Assembly: GCF_029222925.1 (NCBI RefSeq)
Contig: NZ_JARHUI010000005.1
Location: 124,001-188,000 of the forward strand
Source: Algoriphagus sp. CAU 1675
GTDB taxonomy: Bacteria; Bacteroidota; Bacteroidia; Cytophagales; Cyclobacteriaceae
Direction: 5' to 3'
DNA: 64,000 nt
The notes under the pieces are model-generated. The model ran no database searches. It saw only the letters and a list, made by a program, of their open reading frames with translations, and was not told where the DNA came from. Below, in pieces: positions 26,270-35,580 of this stretch. Every line of letters begins with the position of its first letter. Positions within the stretch are counted from its first letter, which is position 1. A program made the position numbers and the translations under genes.

Positions 26270-28699
26270 TTAAAAGTCATCTCCAAAGTCTCCACCTTCC
26301 CTACGTGAACCTCGTTCCTCGCGTTTTTCCTTAAATCCACCGAAGCGATAGGTAAAGGCGATTGTGCCCACTCTCGTTTCCCGCTGGAATTGTCTGAATT
26401 GGGTAAAGCGAGGATCGGTGGTCGTAATTCGAAAATTCCGGGTATTAAAGATATCGCTAACGTTCAAGCTAACCGTACCTTTTCCGTTCATCACATCCCG
26501 CCTCAAGCCGACATTGATACTCCACTGCGGTTCAATTTGTCCCTGAGGCAGGACGATGGGACCTCGGTAGTTTCCTTGTGTCTGTACACTAAACCAGTTT
26601 GGAATCAATAAATTCCCCAGAAAACTCAAGGTCCAAGAGAAATTCTCATTTTCGAATCCTTCTTCAATATTGCCTCCGTTCACTTTGGAATAAAAGAAGT
26701 TCCCCGTCAAGGTTGCATCGAAGTTATTGGACACCTGAATCTGATTGACCAACTCAAAACCCGTAGCAGCTCGTGTATCCGCATTTTCACGGCTCTGAAT
26801 CGCCACATTATCATCCGTCAATCTGGTAATTCTCGTCTCCACATCTGTACTGTATCGATGATAAACTGTGGCATTTAGTAGGTAGCGCTCCCAACCTTTC
26901 ATATAACCGACCTCATAACTGTCGGTAAATTCAGGCTGTAAGTAGGGGTTCCCAATGCTGAAATTGTACTGGTCCCGAATTCGATAAATGGGTGCCAAAT
27001 CCCAAATTCTAGGACGGGAAATCCGCCTCGTATAATTAGCCGTCAGTTCATTTTCAGTTCCCAAGGAATAGCTGAAAAAAGCAGAGGGGAATAGATTGAA
27101 ATAGTCGTTTGGAATTTCCTGATCTCCCTGAGTTACCTGTCCAAGTGTTTCTGTGTACTCAGCTCGTGCACCCAACTGGTATCCAAAATTTCCCACCTTG
27201 TTTCGGAAATTGAAATAGGCAGCATACACATTCTCCGTATAATCATACCCATTGGTCAAGCTATCTACAGCAGATGAAATAAATTCATTGCTTTGATCTC
27301 CCTGTGCAAATTCCTGATTCCAAATCCAGTTGGAAAAAGTGCCCTTGAGACCAGACTCTATTTTTGCTCCGGAAGAAAACGGTTTTTCATAATCCATCTG
27401 AAAAACCCAAAGCTTACTTTCTCTTGGGCGATCATTTACCTGAGAAAGTCGCTTACTTGGGTCTTCCTGACCTTCATCATTGATAAAAAACTGCTCGTAA
27501 AACTCCGTCTGCTCCCGATTATCATAGGCATAAGACAAAGAAGTGTACAGGCGTTGACCTGCAGTATCCAGATCAACGGTATAATTAAGACCTCCTTCAT
27601 AATTCCCACTCTTGCTCAATTCCTCATTGATCCGTGTAAAAGTGGAATCCAGTCTTCCGGTTTCGCTGAGGTTAAGCTGCGTAATATCTGCAAACTCAAC
27701 TTCATCGTCGAAATTTCCTTGGAAATACACCCCTAAGGTGGAATTTTCAGACAAAGAATAATCTAGCCCTGCCCGTAGCAAATGGGTAACTTCCTTTTCA
27801 TAGCCATCCTGATCCTGATCCAAGGTGGGCGAAAACCCTACCAAAGAAGTGGTACGGTTACCGAATCCCCGTTCCCATTGTCTCCGGTTTTGCCAATTGT
27901 AGGAAAAGAAGTAGTTTGCCTTATCCGAGCCATAGTTTAGGTTAACCCCTGCCTGGTATTTATCGCGAGTACCTACCGAAGCATTCAATTGACCATTGAA
28001 GCCCAATTTTTCATTCTTCTTCAGCACGATATTGATAATTCCTCCTACCCCCGTAGCATCGTATCGGGAAGAAGGGTTGGTAATTAATTCCACTTCTTGG
28101 ATGCTGTTTGCCGGGAACTGGGCCAAAATACTTTCGGTATCATCACCGGATAAGTTGGAAGGTCTACCATTGATATAAATAAGGATATTGCCCGAGCCGC
28201 GCATGGTGATTCCTCCTTCATCATCTACCTGAATCGATGGAAGGGTAGACAAAAGTTGGGCGGCAGTTGCCCCTTCTGCAACGATACTGTTTTCTACATT
28301 GTAAACTCGCTTATCGATATCACTTTCAAACATGGAGGTCACTCCTTCTACCACCACCTCTTCCAGATTCTCCGTATCCGACTCCAATTTGATTGTTCCA
28401 AGATTTAACTGTCCCCGGTCTTCCAAAGTGATTTGCTCATAAAAAGTCTCGTAGCCTATAAAACCTACCCGAAACAAATAACTTCCCAGGCTGGCATCAA
28501 ACTCAAAAAGACCTTCCAAATCGGTCATTCCTCCAGTGATCAAGGTTGAATCAGAAGGATTTAAAAAAGCGATATTGGCGAATTCCAATGGTCGATTTTC
28601 TACGGCGTCCAATACCTTCCCCTTTATTTTTACTTCTTGTGAAAATACAGAACCAAAAAACAATAAAAACAATCCTAACAACGTGTACCTTTTCGACAT
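26270..28699 (-). CDS. TonB-dependent outer membrane receptor (OMP_b-brl_3 type)
   Basis: An 809-residue outer-membrane protein. A signal peptide (ends GSVFSQ) precedes a carboxypeptidase-regulatory-like domain (about 22-105, IKGKVLDAVENRPLEFANI), a plug domain (about 125-225, GGITMRGSGNILIYINGRP) and a long beta-barrel of the OMP_b-brl_3 type. The last residues are an unusual charged, glycine-rich tail after FRFGGF-like barrel end, rather than a terminal aromatic. Ligand cannot be predicted; no SusD, siderophore or cobalamin genes adjoin. The upstream 369-base gap is A+T-rich and probably holds its promoter. Confidence 0.9.
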   Translation of the reverse strand: MSKRYTLLGLFLLFFGSVFSQEVKIKGKVLDAVENRPLEFANIAFLNPSDSTLITGGMTDLEGLFEFDASLGSYLFRVGFIGYETFYEQITLEDRGQLNLGTIKLESDTENLEEVVVEGVTSMFESDIDKRVYNVENSIVAEGATAAQLLSTLPSIQVDDEGGITMRGSGNILIYINGRPSNLSGDDTESILAQFPANSIQEVELITNPSSRYDATGVGGIINIVLKKNEKLGFNGQLNASVGTRDKYQAGVNLNYGSDKANYFFSYNWQNRRQWERGFGNRTTSLVGFSPTLDQDQDGYEKEVTHLLRAGLDYSLSENSTLGVYFQGNFDDEVEFADITQLNLSETGRLDSTFTRINEELSKSGNYEGGLNYTVDLDTAGQRLYTSLSYAYDNREQTEFYEQFFINDEGQEDPSKRLSQVNDRPRESKLWVFQMDYEKPFSSGAKIESGLKGTFSNWIWNQEFAQGDQSNEFISSAVDSLTNGYDYTENVYAAYFNFRNKVGNFGYQLGARAEYTETLGQVTQGDQEIPNDYFNLFPSAFFSYSLGTENELTANYTRRISRPRIWDLAPIYRIRDQYNFSIGNPYLQPEFTDSYEVGYMKGWERYLLNATVYHRYSTDVETRITRLTDDNVAIQSRENADTRAATGFELVNQIQVSNNFDATLTGNFFYSKVNGGNIEEGFENENFSWTLSFLGNLLIPNWFSVQTQGNYRGPIVLPQGQIEPQWSINVGLRRDVMNGKGTVSLNVSDIFNTRNFRITTTDPRFTQFRQFQRETRVGTIAFTYRFGGFKEKREERGSRREGGDFGDDF

Positions 28700-29068
28700 A
28701 TTCTATGGTTTAGCTTTTCTTCAAAATTTTATTTCTTATAACAACTTACCCGCTGAATAAATTATAAGTAATTAATTATCAATAGGTTTCATTTTTATAA
28801 ACTAATTAATGTATATACATGTTTCAAAATCTTACATTAATTTGTTGATGGTTGCTCTTCTGTTTAAAGCGCACTATAGTCTGATTAGCGGGTCAGTTTT
28901 TGAAAAAATGTGATCAGAAAAAAGCTGGGACAATCTGAATAAGAAAGCTTTGACAGTAAGGCTGAACGAGAAAAAAACAAAAGAAAATGCGCTCAATTTC
29001 TCAAGCGCATTGTCAATTTTTGGATGATCAAGGGCTCCTTGACCAAAATCGTAAGTACTTTGATTTCT
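28700..29068. other. 369-base intergenic region upstream of the TonB receptor
   Basis: A+T-rich spacer with no credible coding frame. It contains an inverted repeat ATTAATGTA (28805-28813) / TACATTAAT (28833-28841), plausibly regulatory for the receptor gene, and the terminator of the upstream nucleoside phosphorylase operon at 28987-29012. Confidence 0.5.
28987..29012 (-). terminator. terminator after the nucleoside phosphorylase gene
   Basis: Perfect 8-bp arms AATGCGCT / AGCGCATT with a 10-base loop and a T-rich tail on the minus strand. Confidence 0.7.
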
Positions 29069-29935
29069 TTAAGAAACGAAAAGCTCCAAAGCTGTCTGAA
29101 TCAAGGAATCCACTGTTTTTTCAGCATTTTGATCAAATTCTTTGTTTGGTCTATTGGCGATGATCGCATTTAAGCTTAGCATCTCATGACCCAATAACTT
29201 TCCAAGTCCATAATAGCCGGCAGTTTCCATTTCAAAATTGGTGATTCGTTGATCTCCCTGCAGTTTGATCCCAGCGATTCGTTCGACCATCTTGTCAAAT
29301 CTAGGTCGAAGCCGAACTTCCCTTCCCTGTGGTGCATAGAATCCCGGACAGGTCAAGGTAATTCCTTTCAAAAATCGATTATCCAACTTATCCAACAACA
29401 GTGTGGAAGCGGAAGCTTGATAGGGTTGAAAACCCAAGCCCAATTCCTCTTGAATTGCAGTTCCGATAAACTGACTTTCGGGGAGTTCTGGGTAAAATTG
29501 CATTAAGGTATCGAGCCCCACTCCAATCTCAGAGGCGAGCATCGTCCCAACTGGAATATCCGCTTGCATGCTTCCGGAAGTTCCTAGACGGATGATTTGG
29601 AGAGCGGTTTTTTCATCTCTTTCCCCCCGAGTTTGCAAATCCACATTTACCAATGCATCCAGCTCGGTCATGAGTATTTCGATGTTATCCGTACCCATTC
29701 CCGTACTCATGGCAGTCACTCTTTTCCCGTTGAGCCAGCCTGTGTGGGTAATGAATTCCCGCTTGTTGATCTTGACATCAATTCGGTCAAAATACCGGGA
29801 AACCAGCTCTACACGATCAGGATCTCCAACCGTAAAAACAAGTGAAGCCAGATCTTCTGGCTTCAAATGCAAATGATAGATACTCCCATCAGCGTTGATG
29901 ATGAGTTCAGACGCAGGAATTTTCCGTTTCTCCAT
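29069..29935 (-). CDS. nucleoside phosphorylase (uridine phosphorylase-like)
   Basis: A 288-residue PNP/UDP superfamily enzyme that splits a nucleoside with phosphate into base and ribose-1-phosphate. Family signatures are VFTVGDPDRVELVSRYFD at the N-terminus, STGMGTDNIEILMTEL (phosphate/ribose contact), IIRLGTSGSMQADIPVG and NFEMETAGYYGLG with the ribose-binding glutamates. The pattern is closest to uridine phosphorylase, but purine substrates are not excluded. It overlaps the 3' end of trhO by 29 bases and is the last gene of a minus-strand run starting at DUF2851. Confidence 0.88.
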   Translation of the reverse strand: MEKRKIPASELIINADGSIYHLHLKPEDLASLVFTVGDPDRVELVSRYFDRIDVKINKREFITHTGWLNGKRVTAMSTGMGTDNIEILMTELDALVNVDLQTRGERDEKTALQIIRLGTSGSMQADIPVGTMLASEIGVGLDTLMQFYPELPESQFIGTAIQEELGLGFQPYQASASTLLLDKLDNRFLKGITLTCPGFYAPQGREVRLRPRFDKMVERIAGIKLQGDQRITNFEMETAGYYGLGKLLGHEMLSLNAIIANRPNKEFDQNAEKTVDSLIQTALELFVS

Positions 29936-30911
29936 GGAGTTTTTGGATTAGTTCTTTATTAGGCATTCGGTGAAGTCCTTTGTAAGGATTATACCCATTG
30001 GTCTTCTTCTGGTAGTAGCCGGTTCCGTCATAAGGTCTCTTCTCCGGATTTTCCTTACACTCCTCAGAGCAGGCGCCTTCCATTTTCCAACCGCATTCCT
30101 CACAAATGGCGACATGGGCATTGCAAGTTGGGTTGGCACAGTTGACCATGCGGTCAGAAGCTGTACCGCATACATGGCATTTGGAAATCACGGTTGGGTT
30201 GACTGAATTGACATTTACCGCAATTCTATTGTCAAAGACATAGCATTTCCCTTCAAAATCTTCCCCTCCGGCTTCCATCCCGTATTTGATGATCCCACCG
30301 TGAAGTTGGTATACATCCTCAAACCCCTGCTCTAAAAGGAAAGCGGAAGCTTTTTCACACTTGATCCCTCCTGTACAATAGGTCAGGACTTTCTTGTTCT
30401 TCAGGTGATCCAGCTCTTTTACCTTCTCCGGGAAATCCCTGAAATTGTCGATATCCAGGGTGATGGCATTTTTAAATCTGCCTAGTTCATGCTCATAATT
30501 GGAACGTACATCCAAAATCACCACGTCTTCCTGATCTTTCAGCTTTCTGAACTCTTCTGGAGCCAGGTGTTTCCCGGTTTTTACATTGGGATCCAAATGA
30601 CGAAGAGAGGAGTGAACAATCTCAGGCTTATACCTCACGTGGATTTTGGTAAAGGCATGTTTGTCATGCTCATCGATCTTGAATTCTGTTTTTGCGAATC
30701 TTGGATCAGCATGGACATAGGCCATGTACTTTTCGCAGTCCTCCTTTAGTCCGGAAACGGTACCATTGAGCCCTTCATCGGAAATGATAATTCTTCCGCG
30801 AATGTTGTTCTCAACGCAAAAAAGATGGTGTTCTTCTCTGTATGCCTCTGGGTTTTCGATTTTGGCATAGCAGTAGTAAAGCAGGATGCTGTAATTGTTG
30901 TTTTGTTCCAT
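29907..30911 (-). CDS. trhO: tRNA uridine(34) hydroxylase TrhO (rhodanese-related)
   Basis: A 334-residue YceA/TrhO-type protein. It has the N-terminal acylphosphatase-like domain (SDEGLNGTVSG), a rhodanese domain with catalytic C179 in YCTGGIKCEKAS, and a C-terminal cysteine-rich zinc-binding-like extension (CHVCG, CEECG, CSEEC). TrhO hydroxylates uridine 34 of tRNAs to 5-hydroxyuridine using O2. The extension makes it longer at the C-terminus than the minimal form but is common in this family. A small CCCTG/CAGGG hairpin lies just before its ATG. Its 3' end overlaps the nucleoside phosphorylase start, so both likely share an mRNA. Confidence 0.93.
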   Translation of the reverse strand: MEQNNNYSILLYYCYAKIENPEAYREEHHLFCVENNIRGRIIISDEGLNGTVSGLKEDCEKYMAYVHADPRFAKTEFKIDEHDKHAFTKIHVRYKPEIVHSSLRHLDPNVKTGKHLAPEEFRKLKDQEDVVILDVRSNYEHELGRFKNAITLDIDNFRDFPEKVKELDHLKNKKVLTYCTGGIKCEKASAFLLEQGFEDVYQLHGGIIKYGMEAGGEDFEGKCYVFDNRIAVNVNSVNPTVISKCHVCGTASDRMVNCANPTCNAHVAICEECGWKMEGACSEECKENPEKRPYDGTGYYQKKTNGYNPYKGLHRMPNKELIQKLHGETENSCV

Positions 30912-30991
30912 AACTATCGCCCTGTTTCGGCAGGGTGTTAAAGATTAGAAATTATATAATAGAGAATTGAATTAGCTCAAATTCCGGGTAC

Positions 30992-31627
30992 TTATTTGAT
31001 CTTAGCAGCAGGGTTTCCGAATACGGTTTCATTAGCTCCTACTGAACTGATGACCACAGAACCTGCACCGACCCGGGCATTTTTTCCTATGGTCACCCCG
31101 GAAACAACAGTCACTCCGGATCCGATGAATGCTCCTTCCTCTATGGTCACTTCTGAATTGATCACAGATCCGGCACCAACCTGAACAAAATCTCCCAGTT
31201 TGGTTTTATGGTCAACAATGGCTCCTGTGTTCAGGATACAGTGATTGCCGATTTCAGATCCGGCTCCTATGGTCACTTTCGCATTGATAAAATTGCCATG
31301 TCCGATTCCGGCATCAGTAGCAATATAAGCGGTGTGATGCACTGCATTGATTGGCTGAACCTTCCTTCTTTCGTTGAGCAATTCCACCAAAAACTTGCGG
31401 TATTTATTGTCATCAACGGCTACAAAAGCTTCTGTTTTTTTGCCAATCAGTTTCAGAAACCCATCATCCTCGGTATGACCCAAGACCGGAACGGTATTGA
31501 TTTCGGTCCCGTGAACGCTTTGGTCTTCATCCAAAAAGCCATACACGATGACCTGATTGCTGTTGAAAATCTCAAGGGCGGGATGTGCGATTCCCTTAGC
31601 CCCCAAAATAATTACCGGTTTTTCCAT
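30992..31627 (-). CDS. NeuD-like hexapeptide-repeat acyltransferase
   Basis: A 211-residue protein from the ATG at 31627. A small N-terminal Rossmann-like domain (VIILGAKGIAHPALEIF) is followed by a left-handed beta-helix with hexapeptide repeats such as VTIGAGSEIGNHCILNTGAI and ARVGAGSVVISS. This is the layout of NeuD/PglD-type sugar O- or N-acyltransferases that modify nucleotide-linked sugars. No sialic acid or bacillosamine genes adjoin, so the substrate is unknown. It lies between DUF2851 and trhO on the same strand, with gaps of 55 and 80 bases. Confidence 0.85.
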   Translation of the reverse strand: MEKPVIILGAKGIAHPALEIFNSNQVIVYGFLDEDQSVHGTEINTVPVLGHTEDDGFLKLIGKKTEAFVAVDDNKYRKFLVELLNERRKVQPINAVHHTAYIATDAGIGHGNFINAKVTIGAGSEIGNHCILNTGAIVDHKTKLGDFVQVGAGSVINSEVTIEEGAFIGSGVTVVSGVTIGKNARVGAGSVVISSVGANETVFGNPAAKIK

Positions 31628-31682
31628 AGTGAATTTAGATTCGGAGGGCAAAATTAGGGGAAATCACGGGCTTGACAAAAAA

Positions 31683-32978
31683 TCATTGCGCAGTGGATTT
31701 GATCAGGCTTTGGGCGATTTTACACTGTAGACATTTTTTCGGCTGACAGTAGTTTTTGAAAAGCCCGATCATCCCTTGGGAATCAAATCCATTTTCGGCC
31801 TTCCAACCTGCATCCAAAAACTTCCGGATGATGAAATTATTTTCGGCTGGCAATTCCTGAAGCAGATCAAAACAACGCTCCTGCCATTCCTGATTCTGGA
31901 AATACCGCCCATAGGCAAACCACAAAGGCACCACAAAATTGAGGATAAGCAAAGGTAAAATACTTGAGGAAATGCCACGAGAGGCCATTTTGGAAGATTC
32001 TTTCCCAAAACTGTAATGGTACAACCAGTAATCAGAAGGCCTGACCTGAAGCAATTTCTTGAATCCCGAGAAATCCTGCGAATCTTCCATTACTGATTGT
32101 AAGAGACTGGGAGCCTTGGAAAGAATTGAGGCCAGCTGGGCAATCCGAAGGGTTGGGAAATTACTGGGCCTTACTCTCATAAAGTCCCAATGCTGTCGGG
32201 ATAGCGGGCTGTCCCATTTGTATTTTTTCTGATAAAAATCATACTCCCTGATCAGGTGCTGTACATAAGGTTCCTGAGAACTTTCCGGCAATAAGCCCGC
32301 TTGACCGAACAGGATAGCCTCAACTATCACCAGCTGATCCCGGTGCTTTTGAAGAATTTTATAAGGGATTGAAGCCGCCAGTTCTCCCATAGCCTGGCTG
32401 TTGACTTTGAAACCAAAACAGGTAAATAGCCAGCGATAGGCTGTCTCCTCCCAATCCCCCTTGGTTTGATCCAAAATTTGGAGGATTATGCCGGACTTTT
32501 CCTGCATACGCTCCACCAAGGCTTTTTCCAAAGAGGAAAAACGGATGATTTCCGGCACCCCTTTCAGGGCATGTGCACAGGGAAGGTCTTCTTTATAGTC
32601 CAGAAGCCGTTCGTAATTCCTCCAGACTTCGAGATGGATTTTACCCTTGAGTTCAAGAGTGGGCAGGATGGTTCCGTCGTTTCTCACAGCTTCTCTGTCA
32701 TCCTCCCAAACAACGTGCAGGATGACCGAGTTGTAGGCTGGGTCTCCCCCATGGGCATGTTGTTTCCATTCGGAAGAATAGCGATGAACCTCCACATGAC
32801 CATGAAAAGCCACTCCGTCCAAATCCACAGAAGCATCCCTGAAATCCGGTCCTTCCCCATGGTTATGAAATCCTTGATTGAGAATTCGAATGCTTTGTCC
32901 ATCAGTGGTTCTAAGTTCTCTCCGGTCAAAGTATTGATACTTCCAGACCAGTTGTAAAAAATCCTCTTTAAAGTCCAT
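31683..32978 (-). CDS. DUF2851 family protein
   Basis: A 431-residue protein of a family common in Bacteroidota and Chlorobi. The recognisable N-terminal region includes RILNQGFHNHGEGPDF and the histidine-rich FHGHVEVHRYSSEW, and the C-terminus has a cysteine group in CQPKKCLQCKIA. The function of the family is not known to me; conserved histidine, aspartate and cysteine clusters suggest a nucleic-acid or metal-linked role but this is speculation. No signal peptide is present. It begins the run leading to the NeuD-like gene, trhO and the phosphorylase. Confidence 0.85.
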   Translation of the reverse strand: MDFKEDFLQLVWKYQYFDRRELRTTDGQSIRILNQGFHNHGEGPDFRDASVDLDGVAFHGHVEVHRYSSEWKQHAHGGDPAYNSVILHVVWEDDREAVRNDGTILPTLELKGKIHLEVWRNYERLLDYKEDLPCAHALKGVPEIIRFSSLEKALVERMQEKSGIILQILDQTKGDWEETAYRWLFTCFGFKVNSQAMGELAASIPYKILQKHRDQLVIVEAILFGQAGLLPESSQEPYVQHLIREYDFYQKKYKWDSPLSRQHWDFMRVRPSNFPTLRIAQLASILSKAPSLLQSVMEDSQDFSGFKKLLQVRPSDYWLYHYSFGKESSKMASRGISSSILPLLILNFVVPLWFAYGRYFQNQEWQERCFDLLQELPAENNFIIRKFLDAGWKAENGFDSQGMIGLFKNYCQPKKCLQCKIAQSLIKSTAQ

Positions 32979-33033
32979 AAAAATCTGATTACTAAAAGAT
33001 TATTGAATTTAGGCTTTTCCTAAAAAATAAACA

Positions 33034-33064
33034 ACCCGCCAAAATCAGAGTGATTTTGGCGGGT
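33034..33064 (-). terminator. terminator after pyrF
   Basis: Perfect 14-bp arms ACCCGCCAAAATCA / TGATTTTGGCGGGT with a 3-base loop, followed on the minus strand by TTGTTTATTTTTT. Confidence 0.88.
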
Positions 33065-33094
33065 CAATACTTCTAGAGTAAGATTTGAATATCA

Positions 33095-33910
33095 TTATAA
33101 ATAGGTATCCAACAGAGTTTTCATCTCTTCCTGAAGTTTCTGGGCTTCCTGACGTGCAACTTTCGCAAAATCCCTTTCGGAGGAAGCATAAATGATTCCC
33201 CGACTGGAGTTGACCAAAAGCCCACAGGTAGAATTCATACCGTATTTGGCCACCTCAGATAAGCTTCCGCCTTGGGCTCCAACTCCCGGTACCAGGAAGA
33301 AATGCTCTGGGGCGACTTTCCTAACCTCTCCGATCAGTTCCCCACGGGTAGCACCCACTACATACATCAGATTATCAGGACTTCCCCATTCCTGGCTCTT
33401 TTCAAGAACAGACTGATAGAGGGGTTTTCCGTTTTGATCATTGATCAACTGAAAATCCATGGAACCAGCATTAGAAGTAAGTGCCAGCAGGATCACCCAT
33501 TTGTTTTCAAATTCCAGAAAAGGAGTCACGGAATCCTTTCCCATATAAGGCGCTACGGTAATGGAATCAAAATCCATGGCTTCGAAAAAAGCCCTTGCAT
33601 AGAGTTTGGAGGTATTTCCAATATCTCCCCGCTTGGCATCGGCTATGGAGAACACATCCTTGGGCATGCATTCCAATACCTTTTGCAAGGTCTCCCATCC
33701 CTTTGGCCCCAACGCTTCAAAGAATGCAATATTGGGCTTATAGGCTACGGCAAAATCAGCGGTTTCCTCTATGATTTGCTTGCAAAAAGAAAAAATGGGA
33801 TCTGGTTCAGATTTCAGGTGAGCAGGGATTTTCGCCAGATCGGGATCAAGGCCTACACAGAGAAAAGAAGATTTTTGCTGAATTTGGGAGAAAAGCTCGG
33901 AGCGGGTCAT
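33095..33910 (-). CDS. pyrF: orotidine 5'-phosphate decarboxylase (type 2)
   Basis: A 271-residue decarboxylase producing UMP from OMP, the last step of pyrimidine synthesis. The catalytic motif is [14 protein letters not shown] at 91-104 (Lys93 and the aspartates), and the length and LCVGLDPD N-terminus match the longer PyrF group 2. The first 19 codons and the start region are duplicated 2.4 kb away at 36233-36289, implying that the present 5' end may have been acquired with the intervening cassette. A TACTTTTG box lies 22 bases upstream, and an AATACCC/GGGTATT palindrome lies 60 bases upstream. Confidence 0.95.
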   Translation of the reverse strand: MTRSELFSQIQQKSSFLCVGLDPDLAKIPAHLKSEPDPIFSFCKQIIEETADFAVAYKPNIAFFEALGPKGWETLQKVLECMPKDVFSIADAKRGDIGNTSKLYARAFFEAMDFDSITVAPYMGKDSVTPFLEFENKWVILLALTSNAGSMDFQLINDQNGKPLYQSVLEKSQEWGSPDNLMYVVGATRGELIGEVRKVAPEHFFLVPGVGAQGGSLSEVAKYGMNSTCGLLVNSSRGIIYASSERDFAKVARQEAQKLQEEMKTLLDTYL

Positions 33911-33911
33911 G
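33855..33911. repeat. direct repeat copy 1: 5' end of intact pyrF
   Basis: Fifty-seven bases covering the pyrF ATG and first 18-19 codons. They match 36233-36289 in the same orientation with three mismatches (54 of 57 by eye). Similarity stops abruptly at both ends. Confidence 0.85.
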
Positions 33912-33932
33912 GGGTTTTTTAAAATTATTGGA

Positions 33933-33940
33933 CAAAAGTA
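33933..33940 (-). promoter_or_regulatory. -7 promoter box TACTTTTG for pyrF
   Basis: The minus strand reads TACTTTTG, 22 bases before the pyrF ATG. Confidence 0.5.
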
Positions 33941-33971
33941 AGGAATCCGAGGGAGTTCAAAAACCTTTGAA

Positions 33972-33991
33972 AAATACCCGTTATAGGGTAT
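33972..33991. promoter_or_regulatory. AATACCC/GGGTATT palindrome upstream of pyrF
   Basis: Arms AATACCC (33972-33978) and GGGTATT (33985-33991) with a 6-base spacer, the same spacing as the palindrome at 23397-23422. It lies 32 bases upstream of the pyrF -7 box, a position suited to an operator or activator site. Confidence 0.5.
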
Positions 33992-34031
33992 TGATTTTTA
34001 AAATTATTTATTTCGACAAACTATTATTTTG

Positions 34032-34055
34032 ATAATAATAATAATAATAATAATA
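34032..34055 (+). repeat. trinucleotide microsatellite (ATA)8
   Basis: Eight uninterrupted ATA units, 84 bases upstream of the M23 lipoprotein ATG. Change in unit number could alter promoter spacing; this is inference. Confidence 0.75.
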
Positions 34056-34139
34056 TGTTGAGGTGTCTTTGGTTTTCAGGAAGGTCCTGAAGGTTAAAGA
34101 TAACCTTGGCCAGGGTTTCATATTCATTAAACAAATCGT

Positions 34140-35567
34140 ATGAAACCAAAATTTCTCAGGAAAAAATTTAACATATTATCCCTTTTTTGCTTGACTGCCA
34201 TTGTTGGCAGTTGCATAATAGAAGAATCTGATTTTGAAAAAAAATTTTCAACGGACCTGTCACTAGTTCAGGAGGCAACAGCATGGTATGGAGCCAATTA
34301 TCATGAAAACTTCAACGCAAGAATAAACAGCCTTTTAGATGGAGACCCTTTATGGAATAAAGCTAGAACAAATTCCCATAATGGGAAATCAGTAATTGAA
34401 ATTCCTATTAACCTGAGAGTTAAAAACATTTTTGCTAACAGAGACAATAATTCCCAAAATAAATCAGGGGATTATCGGTTGTTGCTTTTTAAAATTGGAG
34501 AGGGAGAATTCAGACCATATATTTTCAAAGCAGAGGAACAAGCAAAAAGCTTCAATCCAAAATGGAAAGAACTGGATCAATTGAACCTTACCAAAATCCC
34601 GAGTGGGTTTTATGGGGAATACTCCTTCTTCAAAATGGATGGGAGATTTATAGGCTCTTGGAAAATCCAAAATGGTGAAAGAACACGGGCAATTTCCTTT
34701 AAAAGACTAATTGCAGAAGGATCTAAAGATCATTCCAATGCTCGAATAACTGAATGGGGTGAATTTACTTGTACCGTAACAACCTATACCACATATGTCC
34801 AAGCTGGAGATGCTGACCCTTATGTTGTAGAACAATATGAGGTATGGGATTGTGAATACACCTATATCCCAGAGTCAATGGCTCCACCGTCTCCAGATGA
34901 AGGCACGGGCGGTCAAGACCCTGGCTGCTATGAACCCCATCCGGATTTTGAAGGGAATATGGTTCCTTGCGGCTCCTTGGATCCCGATTGTCCTTGCTGT
35001 CACCTCCCAGAATATCAAAGAGCAGCATGTGAAGCTGATGAACCACCTTGTGAAGATTTGCCATTAAAAAACATGGAGATCTCTGCAACTCCAGCAGGTA
35101 AAAATGGAGGGCGTTTTGGCTTAACAAGAAGATATCCAAATGGAAACCCTAAGCCTCATGATGGATTAGATTTGAAGATTCCTTATAACTCCTATGTTTA
35201 CAGCCCTTTTTCAGGTGTAGTTACAAGAAAAGATATTTCTCATGCACCAAACGACCCTAAACCGCAATCATATGGTAATTTTGTTTCAATTAAATCTATT
35301 GATCAAAATGGCAATGAATTTATCCTAAGGTACGCACATTTAAATTATGTTTTAGTTGATGTAGGAGAAGAAATTTCCGCAGGCCAAGCAATTGGAATCT
35401 CTGGAGAGACTGGAAATGTAGATGAAGCAAGGTATCCACATGTGCATATATTGGCAAGAAAAAAAGATTCGGATGGAAACTTTAAAGTTAAAGCCAACCC
35501 TGAAGACTATCTAAAGATAAAATGGGATTCAGAAGGTAATATTTCACTAAACCCTTGTGAAAACTAA
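34140..35567 (+). CDS. M23 family metallopeptidase lipoprotein
   Basis: A 475-residue exported lipoprotein (lipobox IVGSC, C25). Residues about 30-250 match no domain I recognise. A cysteine-dense linker follows (about 268-312, including DPDCPCCHLPEYQ). The C-terminal 140 residues are an M23 (LytM-like) zinc endopeptidase with HDGLD, YAHL and HVHI motifs, the usual metal and catalytic positions. M23 enzymes cut peptidoglycan cross-links or glycine-rich peptides. Base composition is visibly more A+T-rich than neighbours and codons are A/T-ending, and the gene lies within the cassette bounded by pyrF 5' repeats, so transfer is likely. Target (own or foreign wall) is unknown. Confidence 0.85.
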   Translation: MKPKFLRKKFNILSLFCLTAIVGSCIIEESDFEKKFSTDLSLVQEATAWYGANYHENFNARINSLLDGDPLWNKARTNSHNGKSVIEIPINLRVKNIFANRDNNSQNKSGDYRLLLFKIGEGEFRPYIFKAEEQAKSFNPKWKELDQLNLTKIPSGFYGEYSFFKMDGRFIGSWKIQNGERTRAISFKRLIAEGSKDHSNARITEWGEFTCTVTTYTTYVQAGDADPYVVEQYEVWDCEYTYIPESMAPPSPDEGTGGQDPGCYEPHPDFEGNMVPCGSLDPDCPCCHLPEYQRAACEADEPPCEDLPLKNMEISATPAGKNGGRFGLTRRYPNGNPKPHDGLDLKIPYNSYVYSPFSGVVTRKDISHAPNDPKPQSYGNFVSIKSIDQNGNEFILRYAHLNYVLVDVGEEISAGQAIGISGETGNVDEARYPHVHILARKKDSDGNFKVKANPEDYLKIKWDSEGNISLNPCEN

Positions 35568-35580
35568 AACGATAAACATT

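Noticed and set aside
30912..30991. Terminator or attenuator before trhO
   Set aside because: The CCCTG/CAGGG hairpin is short and has no T-run on the minus strand, so it was not listed as a terminator.
34032..34055. Possible CRISPR-like short repeats
   Set aside because: It is a simple trinucleotide run without spacers; no array-like direct repeats were seen anywhere in the window.
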